NCBI GenBank assembly: GCA_965221575.1
Contig: CBDCSM010000011.1
Location: 558,001 to 622,000, forward strand
Source: JAPPHA01 sp965221575
Lineage (GTDB): Bacteria; Pseudomonadota; Alphaproteobacteria; Rhodobacterales; Rhodobacteraceae
Direction: 5' to 3'
DNA length: 64,000 nt
Below, piece by piece: positions 16,731 through 26,454 of the stretch. The position numbers and the translations under genes are program-made. Numbering within the stretch: position 1 is the stretch's first letter; each line of letters opens with the position of its first letter. The notes below the pieces were generated by a model. The model was not told the origin of the DNA, did not search any database, and worked only from the letters and a program-made list of their open reading frames with translations.

Positions 16731-18296
16731 ATGAACCTTGCTGAGTGGCTCATCCGGACCGGCCGACTAAAGGCTGATGCGCCGGCGCTCTTGAACGGCT
16801 CGGAAGTCGTTGCCGACTATGGCGCGTTCACGGGTCGCGTCATGGTGTTGGCGGGCGCGCTTCAGCAGCGCTTCGGCGTGCAGCCCGGAGATCGCGTCGC
16901 TCTGTTCTTGCCTAACCGCGTGGAATACCTTGAGGTCCTCTATGCGATCTGGTGCTGTGGTGCGGCCGCCGTGCCGATCAACTACAAGCTCCATCCAGAC
17001 GAAGCGGCGTGGATTATCGACGACGCTGACGCGAAAATCGTTTTTGTCCACGACGGGATCAGTTTGGCTCTCTCGAATGTGCTCGCCGGGCGGAAGGCGA
17101 CGACGATGATGTCAGTCGACGACGCGGATTTTGGCGCGTTGCACGGGGCGGACGCGATTTCTTCCGCAGTTCCCCGGGAGCGGGACGACCTCGCCTGGCT
17201 CTTCTATACATCGGGAACGACCGGTAAGCCCAAGGGCGTGATGCTCTCAAATGGGAACCTTCAGGCGGCTACGCTTTCCTACTTCATTGACGTGGACAAT
17301 GTGTTTTCGGATGATGCGGCGCTCTATGCTGCGCCGCTTTCGCATGGCGCGGGACTCTACAATTTCATGCATATCCTGCGCGGAGCACGTAACGTCTTTC
17401 CGACCTCGCGACGGTTCGACGAAGCCGAGGTGCTCGCCCTGTCTGCCGAACTCGACAATGTGCACATGTTTGCCGCACCCACAATGGTGAAGCGCCTTGT
17501 CGAGCAGGCAAAGGCCTCGGGACGTGCCGGCGAGGGAATCCGCACGATCGTCTATGGTGGTGGCCCGATGTATTTCGCCGACATTGTGGAGGCGGTCTCA
17601 GTGATGGGGTCCCGCTTTGTTCAGATTTACGGGCAAGGCGAATCCCCGATGACGATCACCGCGCTGCAGCGCAACATCGTATCGGATCGATCGCATCCGC
17701 GCTGGCGCGAGCGCCTGGGGTCGGTCGGACGCGCCCAGTCGGTCGTGGATGTCAAAGTTTTGAAGGAAGATGGAGAGCCGGCGGAATGCAGCGAGACTGG
17801 CGAAATCGTCGTGCGGGGCGCACCAGTGATGCTCGGCTATTTTCGAAATCCCAAGGCGACCCACCATGCAATCGTCGACGGCTGGCTGCGGACGGGGGAC
17901 TTGGGAGCGTTTGATGAGGACGGCTTCCTCACCTTGGGGGACCGTTCAAAGGATCTCATAATCTCGGGCGGCTCGAACATTTATCCGCGCGAGGTCGAAG
18001 AGGTGCTCCTGAGCCATCCCGGCGTGCACGGGGCTTCCGTAATTGGGCGGCTCGATCCGGATTGGGGCGAAATCGCCGTGGCCTATGTCGTCGGTGATGC
18101 TGATTCCAGTGAACTGGATCGTCTCTGCATCGAGCGCATCGCCCGCTTCAAGCGGCCTAAGGCGTACGTCAGTGTGGAGGCCTTGCCGATGAACAACTAC
18201 GGCAAGGTCCTCAAGACCGAGCTTCGGAGGCTAGACGCGGCAACTGCCAGCGGCTCGGATTCGCGCCCGGCTTGCGCGAAGGAGGCGCCCCCATGA
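16731..18296 (+). CDS. Acyl-CoA synthetase (class I AMP-forming ligase)
   Basis: 521 residues. The AMP-binding P-loop is LFYTSGTTGKPKGVML; other motifs are YGQGESPMTI (A5), DGWLRTGDLGAFDEDGFL (A7), DRSKDLIISGGSNIYPREVEE (A8, cut as DRSKDLIISGG and NIYPREVEE) and the catalytic Lys near the end in NNYGKVLKTEL. It activates a carboxylic acid to the CoA thioester at the expense of ATP, the entry step of a catabolic route. The chain or ring specificity is not readable. Its stop overlaps the next ATG (ATGA) of an SDR, so the two form an operon that continues to a thiolase pseudogene. It is divergent from the kinase/dehydrogenase genes. Confidence 0.93.
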   Translation: MNLAEWLIRTGRLKADAPALLNGSEVVADYGAFTGRVMVLAGALQQRFGVQPGDRVALFLPNRVEYLEVLYAIWCCGAAAVPINYKLHPDEAAWIIDDADAKIVFVHDGISLALSNVLAGRKATTMMSVDDADFGALHGADAISSAVPRERDDLAWLFYTSGTTGKPKGVMLSNGNLQAATLSYFIDVDNVFSDDAALYAAPLSHGAGLYNFMHILRGARNVFPTSRRFDEAEVLALSAELDNVHMFAAPTMVKRLVEQAKASGRAGEGIRTIVYGGGPMYFADIVEAVSVMGSRFVQIYGQGESPMTITALQRNIVSDRSHPRWRERLGSVGRAQSVVDVKVLKEDGEPAECSETGEIVVRGAPVMLGYFRNPKATHHAIVDGWLRTGDLGAFDEDGFLTLGDRSKDLIISGGSNIYPREVEEVLLSHPGVHGASVIGRLDPDWGEIAVAYVVGDADSSELDRLCIERIARFKRPKAYVSVEALPMNNYGKVLKTELRRLDAATASGSDSRPACAKEAPP

Positions 18297-19099
18297 TCGG
18301 CAGGCTTGAGGGTAAGGCGGCGCTGGTGATGGGCGCCGGCTCCATTGGCCCCGGCTGGGGAAACGGCAAGGCCGCCGCAGTGCTCTTCGCTCGCGAGGGC
18401 GCCAAAGTCTACTGCGTTGACATCAACGAAGCAGCGGCAATGGAAACCGCGAAAATCATCGTCGGCGAGGGTGGCGACGCCCGGCACGGCGGCGCCGATG
18501 TGGCAGATGCCGAGGGCGTAAGGCGCGTGGTCTCTTCCTGTGTCGACCGCTTCGGCCGCATCGATGTGCTGCACAACAACGTCGGCATCGTTGAGGTCGG
18601 CGGAGTCGTCGACCTTCCTGAGGAAACGTGGGATCACGTTCTCGATGTGAACCTGAAGAGTTGTTATCTGGCGATGAAGCACGTCATTCCCGTCATGGTG
18701 AGACAGGGCGGTGGTTCGATCATCAACATTTCATCCATTTCCTCAATTCGGTTCACGGGCGTGCCTTACGCAACCTATTATGCCTCCAAGGCCGCCATGA
18801 ACCACCTTACGAGGGTTACGGCGGTGGAGTTCGCCGCGAAGGGGATCCGCATCAATGCAATTCTGCCGGGATTGATGAAAACCCCGATGGTGGAGAAATC
18901 CGTGCAGCTGGTGGAGAGCTATGCGGAAGGCGACGTCGATGCGATGTGGCGGGAACGCGACGCCCAAGTGCCAATGGGTCATATGGGGGACGCATGGGAT
19001 GTCGCCTATGCGGCAGTCTATCTTGCCTCCGATGAATCGAAATACGTGACCGGCATCGAGCTCCCAGTCGATGGCGGCATCACGCTGAAGATCAACTGA
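18293..19099 (+). CDS. SDR family NAD(P)-dependent oxidoreductase
   Basis: 268 residues from ATG 18293, with GGAGG 12 nt upstream inside the ligase gene and an ATGA overlap with its stop. The cofactor motif reads LVMGAGSIGPGWGNGKA, an unusual form with a short insertion compared with TGxxxGIG. The NNVG motif (LHNNVGIVEVGG), the catalytic Ser region (IINISSISSIRF) and YATYYASKAAMNH (YxxxK) are present, and the end IELPVDGGITLKIN is typical. It probably oxidises a hydroxyacyl-CoA or alcohol intermediate made by the neighbouring enzymes. Confidence 0.92.
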   Translation: MIGRLEGKAALVMGAGSIGPGWGNGKAAAVLFAREGAKVYCVDINEAAAMETAKIIVGEGGDARHGGADVADAEGVRRVVSSCVDRFGRIDVLHNNVGIVEVGGVVDLPEETWDHVLDVNLKSCYLAMKHVIPVMVRQGGGSIINISSISSIRFTGVPYATYYASKAAMNHLTRVTAVEFAAKGIRINAILPGLMKTPMVEKSVQLVESYAEGDVDAMWRERDAQVPMGHMGDAWDVAYAAVYLASDESKYVTGIELPVDGGITLKIN

Positions 19100-19126
19100 C
19101 TCCATCTTGAACGAGAATTGCGATTG

Positions 19127-19781
19127 ATGAGCGGAACGTCGGCTGGGCCACGAGCAATTTGGGTGCGTCACGGACAAGTCGCCTTAAGACCTGATCACTG
19201 ACGCGGCGCACGCGGTGCCTTCCCATGCCTGCATCAAAGCGCGCGACGTCGATGCGAGCTGGCTCGGCCCTTTTGATTCCGGCTTGTTGGCGGACGGCTT
19301 CGCGGCATCTCTCGCACTGCAGACCGACGACGATCTCGGATTCAAACCGGCGAACCGTTGCGAGTGCGTCAGTGGCTCGGCCGCCGTCTACGCTGCACGC
19401 GACGCCATCAAGTCAGGCTCCGCACGCGCGGTACTGGTCATCGGCGTTAAGACGATGACGGCGAAGGACACGGCCAGTCCCACCAAGGCGCTCGCCGGGG
19501 CTTCCTACCGGAAGCAGGAGGCGAACCTCTTTTTTCCGCAGATCTTCGCGCGCATCGCCGATTCGCTCGTTTGGGCGTACAGCGACAAATCCGCTGTCCT
19601 TGGGCGAATCGCCGCCGAGAACCATAAGAACGCTTTGGGTAATTCGTTGGTGCAGCATCGCGAAGACCTCAGCATCAACGTCTGCAACACCGTAAGCGAA
19701 AAGAATCCGCTGATCGCCCCGCCGCTACGTACCACAGATGCCGGGAAAGACTCCAAACTCGCCTCGTCGGCGTCGACGTGA
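19127..19781 (+). pseudogene. Thiolase (lipid-transfer-protein type), truncated
   Basis: Recognisable thiolase segments are FGCVTDKSP followed by a TAA, DLITDAAHAV, KARDVDASWLGPFDSGLLADG, NRCECVSGSAAVYAARDAI (nucleophile region, normally C-x-S-G-S), and NTVSEKNPLIAPPLRTTD. The match then ends and the frame runs to a stop at 19781. The C-terminal half with the catalytic His and second Cys is missing. Damage at the 5' end includes at least one stop and a frame change. It follows the ligase and SDR on the same strand, so it was the last step of that operon. The break lies about 250 bp before the IS110 element, which may mark the deletion. Confidence 0.8.
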
Positions 19782-20005
19782 GGCAGCGGGCCGGTAACCT
19801 CGTTGATGACTGAAGCGTTTTCTCTGAAACTCTTTTCGGGCTTTGGACGCACTTTCCCCTGGCCGCCGACGCCCGGTTTTTCGGGAGGCAGCCACGGTGA
19901 CGTCAGTCTGGCAGGCGTCGCCGTTCAGTCGCTGTCGGCGATTATTCGGGCTCCCCGGAAACGGCCTCGTGACGGGCCGAAAGTGGTTGCGGGCGACGCC
20001 GGGGC

Positions 20006-21288
20006 TCAGGCGGGTTGTGCCGACATGTCGGTTTGTTCCTCGCGTGCCAGCCGGGTGATGTATCCGTACTGTTCGAGCTTCTGCAGCCAGCGGCCGGCCT
20101 TGCGGCCGATGGAGATGCCCTCATAGTCGATCCCGGGATCGGCATAGGGCGTGCCGTCGCGCAGCATGGCATAGATGGTGCGGAGCATCTTATGGGCCAC
20201 GGCGATGATGGCGCGCTTGTATCCACGCCGGCTCTTCACCGCCTGGTGCCAGGTCTGGAACTGACAGCCCCTGGTCCGGACCGCCGCATGGGCACATTCG
20301 ACGAGGATGGCACGCAGAACCGGGTTGCCCCGCCGTATCCGTCCGCTGCGGCGCTTGCCGGCACTCTCGTTGTTCCCGGGACAGATCCCCGTCCAGGCGG
20401 CGCAGTGTCTGGCGGATGCGAAGACCGACATGTCGGGGCCCAGTTCGACGAGGATCGCCATGGCGGACTCGCGGCTGACGCCGGGCAGGGTCTCGAGGAG
20501 CCGGACCTGGGCCTCGTAGGGAGCGAGGGCGGCCTCCATCCGCCGGTTGGCCGCCTCGATCCGGGCGGTGTCGCTGTCGAACCGGGCCAGGAGATCGCCC
20601 AGGATCCAGCGGCCATGGGCGTCGAGTTCGAAGCTCAGGGCATCGCCGAGGAGGCCGAGCTTCTTGCGGACATGCCAGCTCAGCCCGCCCAGGATGTCCT
20701 CACACGCCTCGCCGGCGATGATCCCCTCGAGGATGCGGCGGCCGTTGACCCCGTGGGTGATGCGGCTGAGGACGCCGCCGATGCGCACCCCGCCCCGGTC
20801 CAGCACCTTCTGGATGCGCAGTTGCGCGCGCGCGCGCTGTTCGATCAGCGTGCGGCGGTAGCGGCTCAGCCCCCGCAGGTCGCGGAAGCTCTTCGGCAGG
20901 ATCAGGCTCGGGCTCCCGAGGCCGAACTGGCAGATGCGCGACAGCCAGACGCTGTCCGCGATGTCGGTCTTGCGCCCCTTGATCTGCTTGACGTGCTGGG
21001 CATTGACCACCATGACATCGAGACCGGCATCAGACAGAATGTCGTAGACTTCTCCCGGTAGACGCCCGTCGCTTCCATGACGGCGCCGCTCACCCGCAGG
21101 CCGAGCAGCCACTGCACCAGAAGGGCGAGGCCGCTCGCCAGTGCGCTGAACTCGCGGGTCTCGACAAGGGGGCCTTCTCCACCCGCGTGGGTGCGCACGG
21201 TCGCGGTGACCTGCATCTTGTGGACATCGAGACCCGCCGCGGCGGCATGCCGGACTTCCATGTCATCATGTTTCGGTGTATCGCTCAT
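20006..21288 (-). pseudogene. IS110-family transposase with a frameshift
   Basis: The gene starts at ATG 21288 (MSDTPKHDDMEV) after AGGAGTT. The first frame has the RuvC-like DEDD domain start GLDVHKMQVTATVR and VMEATGVYR. At about 21055-21062 the frame changes by one base and continues as EVYDILSDAGLDVMVVNAQH, RKTDIADSVWLSRI and the C-terminal Transposase_20 domain (ETLPGVSRESAMAILVELGP, CAAWTGICPGNNESAGKRR) with its catalytic Ser region. Together this is about 425 residues. The frameshift separates the catalytic domains, so it is probably inactive. IS110 elements lack long terminal inverted repeats, so the ends are not defined here. Confidence 0.85.
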
Positions 21289-22263
21289 GATCCAACTCCT
21301 GTTGAATTGTGGTTGGCAGGAGACGGGTGGCGGCAAGCACGCCTGAGGGGTTGACACTGGCTTGCACGCGGCCGGAGGCCGCCTGCAGCGTCTCGATTTT
21401 CTCCACGTTCTCGGCAGGCATCAGTCCTGGCGGAAACACTCCGGGGCGCGAAGCCCACGGCGAATGGACAGTTTAGGAACGGGCTCCAGGGCCACAAAAA
21501 ATAGACGTCCTGTTCTGCCGCCACCCGATCCATGGACCACGGAATACCCCGGTCCCGGAAACGGCGCCACCACACGAAACCGACAAGGAAGCCGTCAGTC
21601 ACGCGCGAGTTTCATGCTCCGGGGTAAGTGAACGCAGAAAATCATGATCGTTTAGGGCATTCAGCGCCTTTGTACGATTCAAGGTAATGATTCCGACCCG
21701 GCCCTGTACTTCCGTCACGATTGTCTCTTATCCAGCCATTTCACGTTCAATCCTTGCCGCCGTCGCTGATCGACCCCACTCATGACACCACTTGTCGACG
21801 CTTGCGCAGAAGGCCCGGAAGTCTGGGCAGCCATGATCACAAGTGCGGATGATCGTTCATTCCAGGGAAGCAGCTCTCCGTCCGGGCTTCCAAGGCGATC
21901 GTTATGGATGGCCTCGCCGAACGGAAACTGGCAGGTGCCATGGCCCAGCCTCATGGACGGCCAAACTATTGTCAGCCGATGAGGATTCGCAGAGAGGCCG
22001 CCGGGGCCGTCGCCGGGAAGAGACGACCGAGGTGGACAGGCCATTATGCCGCAGTCGCTGGGGACGGGCCACGGAACCACCTTTAGGGCGTGTTTCGGTT
22101 GCCCTGATCCGACCCGGGGTGCGTTATGGAGTGCCCATCTAGCTGCGGCGCCAAAGGGTAGGCGACCTAGTCGACTTCTCTCCGCTCCGTGCCATGATGG
22201 ACGGTCCCTACAATTCCGGCAGACTGGCTTTATGCACCACAACCCGTTGCGATGCGGGACGGT
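21289..22263. other. Non-coding stretch upstream of IS110; possible bridge-RNA region
   Basis: No gene is supported; a 175-codon minus frame (21715-22242) has no recognisable domain. The first ~300 bases lie directly upstream of the IS110 transposase, where members of the IS110 group encode the bridge RNA. They contain a perfect hairpin GCGGCC-GGA-GGCCGC (21368-21382). The remainder probably holds decayed sequence. Confidence 0.35.
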
Positions 22264-23055
22264 TCAGTTGCCCTTGAACTCAAACTCTCGCTTGTTTTTT
22301 AATGCCTCGACCGCGACACGGTGATCGTTTGTCCTGAAAGTCAGCATCTCGTAACCAATGCAGGCGTCCATGACGCTGTGCGCCATCTGTTTGAGGCCGA
22401 TGTTGGCCGCCATCTTGGTCCAGCGAATTGCCTTGGTGGCGCCGCCGGCGAGCCGCTCCGCCATGGCGTAAACCTCAGCGTCTAGTTCGTCCTCGGGTAC
22501 AACATGGTTGATCAGGCCAATCCGTTCCGCCTCCACCGCCGTAAGCAGGTCACCCGTCATCAGGTATTCTTTGGCACGGGCGTAACCGATCAAGTGGGGC
22601 CAGGCAACAGCGCCGCCATCACCTGCGACCAGTCCGACTTTGACGTGTGGGTCGCCGATCTTGGCGTTCTCGCTGGCATAGACGATGTCACAAAGCAGCG
22701 CCATCGTCGCGCCAAGCCCTATACAGGGACCAGGGATGCGGGCGATGATCGGCTTCTCGAGATCGAGAAGGCCGAATACGATTTGTTTCCCATGGACCGC
22801 GGTCGATTCAAGCTTCCCGTTGTTCGTGAGCTCACCGAGCCAAGTGTAGTCGCCGCCTGCGCTAAACGCGTTGCCAGCCCCGGTCAACACAATCACATCG
22901 GCTTCGCCGTCGGCTTGTACGTCGTAGAAAATTCGCGCCAACTCTTGGTGCATTTGATCGTCGACGGCGTTGAGGAGCTCTGGCCGGTTGAGCGTGAGTG
23001 TCAAGATGCGGCCCTTGCGTTCCGCCCTGATCCGTTCGTAACTTTCGTATTCCAT
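22264..23055 (-). CDS. Enoyl-CoA hydratase/isomerase (crotonase) family protein
   Basis: 263 residues from ATG 23055 (MEYESYERIRAERKG), with AGGAG in front. Crotonase features: TLTLNRPELLNAVD, the oxyanion-hole strand VLTGAGNAFSAGGDY, PGPCIGLGATMALLCDI, and AKEYLMTGDLLTAVEAERIG with the second catalytic-type Glu. In place of the usual PE before the GxxPGxGG loop the protein has DPHVKVGLVAGDGG, so the first hydratase Glu appears to be a His. This points to a crotonase-fold activity other than simple hydration. The gene diverges from the acyl-CoA ligase operon at 23.4 kb, and a shared intergenic region may regulate both. Confidence 0.9.
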   Translation of the reverse strand: MEYESYERIRAERKGRILTLTLNRPELLNAVDDQMHQELARIFYDVQADGEADVIVLTGAGNAFSAGGDYTWLGELTNNGKLESTAVHGKQIVFGLLDLEKPIIARIPGPCIGLGATMALLCDIVYASENAKIGDPHVKVGLVAGDGGAVAWPHLIGYARAKEYLMTGDLLTAVEAERIGLINHVVPEDELDAEVYAMAERLAGGATKAIRWTKMAANIGLKQMAHSVMDACIGYEMLTFRTNDHRVAVEALKNKREFEFKGN

Positions 23056-23418
23056 GATCACTCCTAGTGCTGCCAAGCGGTTCGAAGGTCCGCGTCATCG
23101 CTCGATTTTCCGGCCAGCCAATCGCGGGCGTGAAACTACGGCCAGTCCTGTTGAGGCAATGTTTCAAAATTCAAAACGGCCGGTAACGGCAGAGCACAAC
23201 CAGCCCACTGGTGGCTGTGGACGCACCGGGGCAATCATTGTCTCGACGCAAGCGGCCGGTCAAGAGCACCACATGCTCAACGCGGGTGTTCCCCCTTTGC
23301 CGGTGACGGCTCGATACGTTCCTTGCGTTTTCCATTGGCCCGCAACCGCAGCCAGCGGTATGTTACCATCGACCGCTGTATGTATCCACCACTCATCCCA
23401 CCGAACATGGTGTGCTGC
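23056..23418. promoter_or_regulatory. Divergent intergenic region
   Basis: 363 bases separate the crotonase (minus) from the acyl-CoA ligase (plus), whose exact start is uncertain. Promoters for both must lie here or nearby, but I cannot point to a convincing -35/-10 pair or an operator. Confidence 0.4.
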
Positions 23419-25119
23419 ATGACCTCGACTCGGCAAAATGCCATCGTATCCCAAATTACGAACACCAACGAAGAATTTGCCGTTACGAAAACATCTATTC
23501 GTGGCGTTGAATATTTGGTTTTTAAGAATGCTCCTCTTCATCTTCGCGACATGTTGGAGCGCAGTTGGTCAAAGCATGATGAGGGGCAGGCTGAGTATCT
23601 GGTTTATGAAGACGAGCGTTGGACCTATGCGGAATTTTGCGCGGATGTCAGGCATACTGCTTGGATGTTACGAAACCAGTTTGTCGTCACCGAAGGAGCC
23701 GCGGTTGCCGTCGCCATGCGCAACTACCCTGAGTTTCCTATTCTCATGATGGCGATCTGTGCACTTGGAGCACGCGTTGTCTTTTTGAACGCCTGGTGGA
23801 CAACCGAAGAAATGAAGTATGCGATCGTCGACAGCACTGCAAAACTTGTCTTTGCAGATGGCCCCCGAGCGGAGCGTATCAAACCGTTGGTCAAACCCCT
23901 AGACCTAGAATTGGTTGGCGTAAGAGAGGCAGAAAAGTTCTTGCCCAAAGGCCTTTCCAACCACATGAGCACACCCGAACCGGACAATTGGCCCGAAGCG
24001 GCGATAAATCCGGACGACGATTTTGCGATTATGTATACAGCGGGCTCAACTGGTCACCCTAAGGGTGTTGTCCTGACCCATCGCGGTGCAATAAACGCAG
24101 TTTACACCTTTTTGATGCAGCCACTAATTGAAGAGCTAAGAGTTGGTCGCAAAAAAGGCACGGCGAACAGTCCTTTGAGGCACTCGTCTATTGTCGTTAC
24201 ACCACTTTTCCATGTCACAGCCAGCAATGGTTTGTTTCTCCAGAGCATTCCCCTCGGTGCAAAGCTGTGTCTGATGCACAAGTGGGATGCTGAACAAGCT
24301 GTCCGAATAATACGGGACGAGAAGGTCACGCGCTTCATTGGTGTACCAACGCAATCAATCGACCTGATGGAGGCGGCTAGGCGATTGAACGAGCCGCTTG
24401 ATTCCTTGGATTCTCTCACCTCCGGGGGGGCCAAAAGACCCGCGGCGCAAGTAAGGGAATTGCATGACGCCTTTCCACAGCTTACGGTGGCAACAGGCTG
24501 GGGCATGACGGAGACTAACGCTGTCGGCATCGGATTCCATGGTGACGAGTATCTCGCGTTTCCGGACTCGGTCGGACGTTTGCAGCCGCCATTGCAAGAA
24601 CTCAAATTTCTGGGTGAGGATGGCAGCGAAGTCGCTACCGGTGAAGTCGGCGAACTAACGGTTAAGAGCGCCTGTAATTTGCGTTGTTACCTCAACCAGC
24701 CCGAGGCAACGGACGACTCCTTCCGAGATGGCTGGTTCCGGACTGGCGACCTTGGGCGAATCGATGCCAACGACATCGTTACGATAGTGGACCGAAAAAA
24801 GAATATCGTGATTCGCGGAGGCGAAAATATCTCCTGCCTTGAAATCGAGGGAGCGCTACACCGTCATCCGTCAGTAATTGAATCCTGTGTTTTTTCCATA
24901 CCGGATGATCGATTGGGCGAAACTGTCGGTGCCGGCATTCGGGTTCGGAACGAAAATGGTGTAACCCCCCGAGAAATGCAGACCTTTCTCATGGAACACG
25001 TAGCCCGGTTCAAAATTCCCGAACATATCTGGATTCAAACGGATCCCTTGCCGCGCAATGCGACCGGTAAAGTTGATCGCCTTAAACTCCGAGCAATTTG
25101 CTTGGAACAAATGCCTTGA
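23419..25119 (+). CDS. Acyl-CoA ligase (AMP-forming)
   Basis: About 566 residues from ATG 23419 (MTSTRQNAIVSQ); in-frame ATGs at 23323, 23380 and 23407 are alternatives and none has a strong ribosome site. Motifs: IMYTAGSTGHPKGVVLTHRG (A3 loop, with Ala for Ser), GWGMTETNAVG, DGWFRTGDLGRID, DRKKNIVIRGGENISCLEIE and the catalytic Lys in PRNATGKVDRLKL. It makes acyl-CoA from a free acid. Codon use is visibly more AT-rich than in the leuA-mre region, as is the next gene, which suggests a different origin. Downstream are a 3-hydroxyacyl-CoA dehydrogenase and a crotonase at short spacing, forming an operon for one beta-oxidation turn. Confidence 0.92.
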   Translation: MTSTRQNAIVSQITNTNEEFAVTKTSIRGVEYLVFKNAPLHLRDMLERSWSKHDEGQAEYLVYEDERWTYAEFCADVRHTAWMLRNQFVVTEGAAVAVAMRNYPEFPILMMAICALGARVVFLNAWWTTEEMKYAIVDSTAKLVFADGPRAERIKPLVKPLDLELVGVREAEKFLPKGLSNHMSTPEPDNWPEAAINPDDDFAIMYTAGSTGHPKGVVLTHRGAINAVYTFLMQPLIEELRVGRKKGTANSPLRHSSIVVTPLFHVTASNGLFLQSIPLGAKLCLMHKWDAEQAVRIIRDEKVTRFIGVPTQSIDLMEAARRLNEPLDSLDSLTSGGAKRPAAQVRELHDAFPQLTVATGWGMTETNAVGIGFHGDEYLAFPDSVGRLQPPLQELKFLGEDGSEVATGEVGELTVKSACNLRCYLNQPEATDDSFRDGWFRTGDLGRIDANDIVTIVDRKKNIVIRGGENISCLEIEGALHRHPSVIESCVFSIPDDRLGETVGAGIRVRNENGVTPREMQTFLMEHVARFKIPEHIWIQTDPLPRNATGKVDRLKLRAICLEQMP

Positions 25120-25141
25120 CACATTTGCGACAGAGGACGTT

Positions 25142-26443
25142 ATGACCCCGCCACTTCAGAACGATGTATCCAAGTATATTACGCGAGCCGAAGAGGCCAC
25201 ATGGGACGTCCCACAGCTTCCACCTGGAATTGGGCAGCGCAAGATTGAAAGGATTGGCGTGGTCGGTGCGGGCACGATGGGTGGCGGCATTTCGATGAAC
25301 TTTGCCACCGCTGGCTTTCCGGTCACAATCGTTGAACAAACGCCCGGGGCGCTTGAACGGGGTCTGGGTATAGTGCGCGGCAATTACCAGCGCAGCGCCG
25401 ACAAGGGCCGTTTTCCACAGGAAGAGGTTCCGGCACGCATGGGCCGGCTGAATGGACAACTCTCGCTCGACACGCTGGCAGATTGTGATCTCATCATCGA
25501 GGCGGTTTTTGAGAATATGGAGCTGAAAAAGCAGATTTTTACCGATCTGGACCGGATTGCGAAACCTGGAGCAATACTGGCAACCAATACGTCGGCGCTT
25601 GATATAGACGAGATCGCCGGCGCCACAAGAAGGCCCGCGGATGTGGTCGGATTGCACTTTTTCTCGCCTGCCAATGTAATGAAGTTACTGGAAATCGTGC
25701 GTGCCGAAAAAACCGCAGATGATGTTGTTGCTACATCCATGGAGTTGGCCAAAACGATTGGCAAAACCCCAACTCTTGTAGGCGTTTGCCCGGGATTTGT
25801 TGGCAACCGCATTCTGTTTGCTCGTCACCGTCAGAGTCGAAAGCTGATGTACAAAGGGGTAATGCCTTGGGACATCGATGCGGCCATAAACGATTTTGGA
25901 TTTAAGATGGGCCATTTTCAAATGGCCGATCTTGCTGGCCTGGATATTGGTTGGTCCAAGGGAGTTAAGACGGATGATCCCATCCGCGATGCGCTCTGTG
26001 AATTGGATCGCCGTGGTCAGAAGACCAATGCCGGATACTATGATTATAATGGGTCGAGAACGCCTATCCCCTCTGAGGTGACTGCGAGACTTATTCGCGA
26101 TATTACTGGAGTGGAGTCAATTCGGATTCCACAAGATGAGATCAGCGAATTCTGCATTTTTCCTATGATCAATGAGGCAGTAAGAATACTGGAAGAAAAC
26201 AAAGCTCAGCGTCCCTCCGATATCGATGTCGTCTGGCTGAAAGGCTTCGGTTGGCCTGCGGACAAAGGTGGGCCAATGTATTACGCTGATTTGGTCGGTG
26301 CCAAGCCCATCCTTGAAAAAATGGAGGAGTTGGGGCTAGCGGACCCTACCTACGCCCCCGCCAAGACACTCCGCGATCTGGCGAGTAACGGCGGGAAGTT
26401 CATCGACATTGACACTGGCGGCCTGATAACCGCCCGCACTTGA
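25142..26443 (+). CDS. 3-hydroxyacyl-CoA dehydrogenase (NAD-dependent, stand-alone)
   Basis: 433 residues from ATG 25142, preceded by GAGGACG. The NAD-binding motif is IGVVGAGTMGGGISMNFATA. The catalytic His/Glu pair is in VVGLHFFSPANVMKLLEIV, and the C-terminal helical domain follows from GVCPGFVGNRIL, with a duplicated second half (EFCIFPMINEAVRIL). It corresponds to the dehydrogenase half of FadB/FadJ without the N-terminal crotonase domain; that activity is supplied by the separate gene 11 bp downstream. It oxidises (S)-3-hydroxyacyl-CoA to 3-ketoacyl-CoA. The operon order ligase-dehydrogenase-crotonase supports a joint role. Confidence 0.94.
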   Translation: MTPPLQNDVSKYITRAEEATWDVPQLPPGIGQRKIERIGVVGAGTMGGGISMNFATAGFPVTIVEQTPGALERGLGIVRGNYQRSADKGRFPQEEVPARMGRLNGQLSLDTLADCDLIIEAVFENMELKKQIFTDLDRIAKPGAILATNTSALDIDEIAGATRRPADVVGLHFFSPANVMKLLEIVRAEKTADDVVATSMELAKTIGKTPTLVGVCPGFVGNRILFARHRQSRKLMYKGVMPWDIDAAINDFGFKMGHFQMADLAGLDIGWSKGVKTDDPIRDALCELDRRGQKTNAGYYDYNGSRTPIPSEVTARLIRDITGVESIRIPQDEISEFCIFPMINEAVRILEENKAQRPSDIDVVWLKGFGWPADKGGPMYYADLVGAKPILEKMEELGLADPTYAPAKTLRDLASNGGKFIDIDTGGLITART

Positions 26444-26454
26444 AAGGGCTGGAC

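Noticed and set aside
20015..21061. Long plus-strand ORF opposite the IS110 transposase
   Set aside because: It is the antisense shadow of a clear transposase on the minus strand.
21715..22242. 175-codon minus-strand ORF
   Set aside because: No motif, unusual composition and no ribosome site; treated as non-coding.
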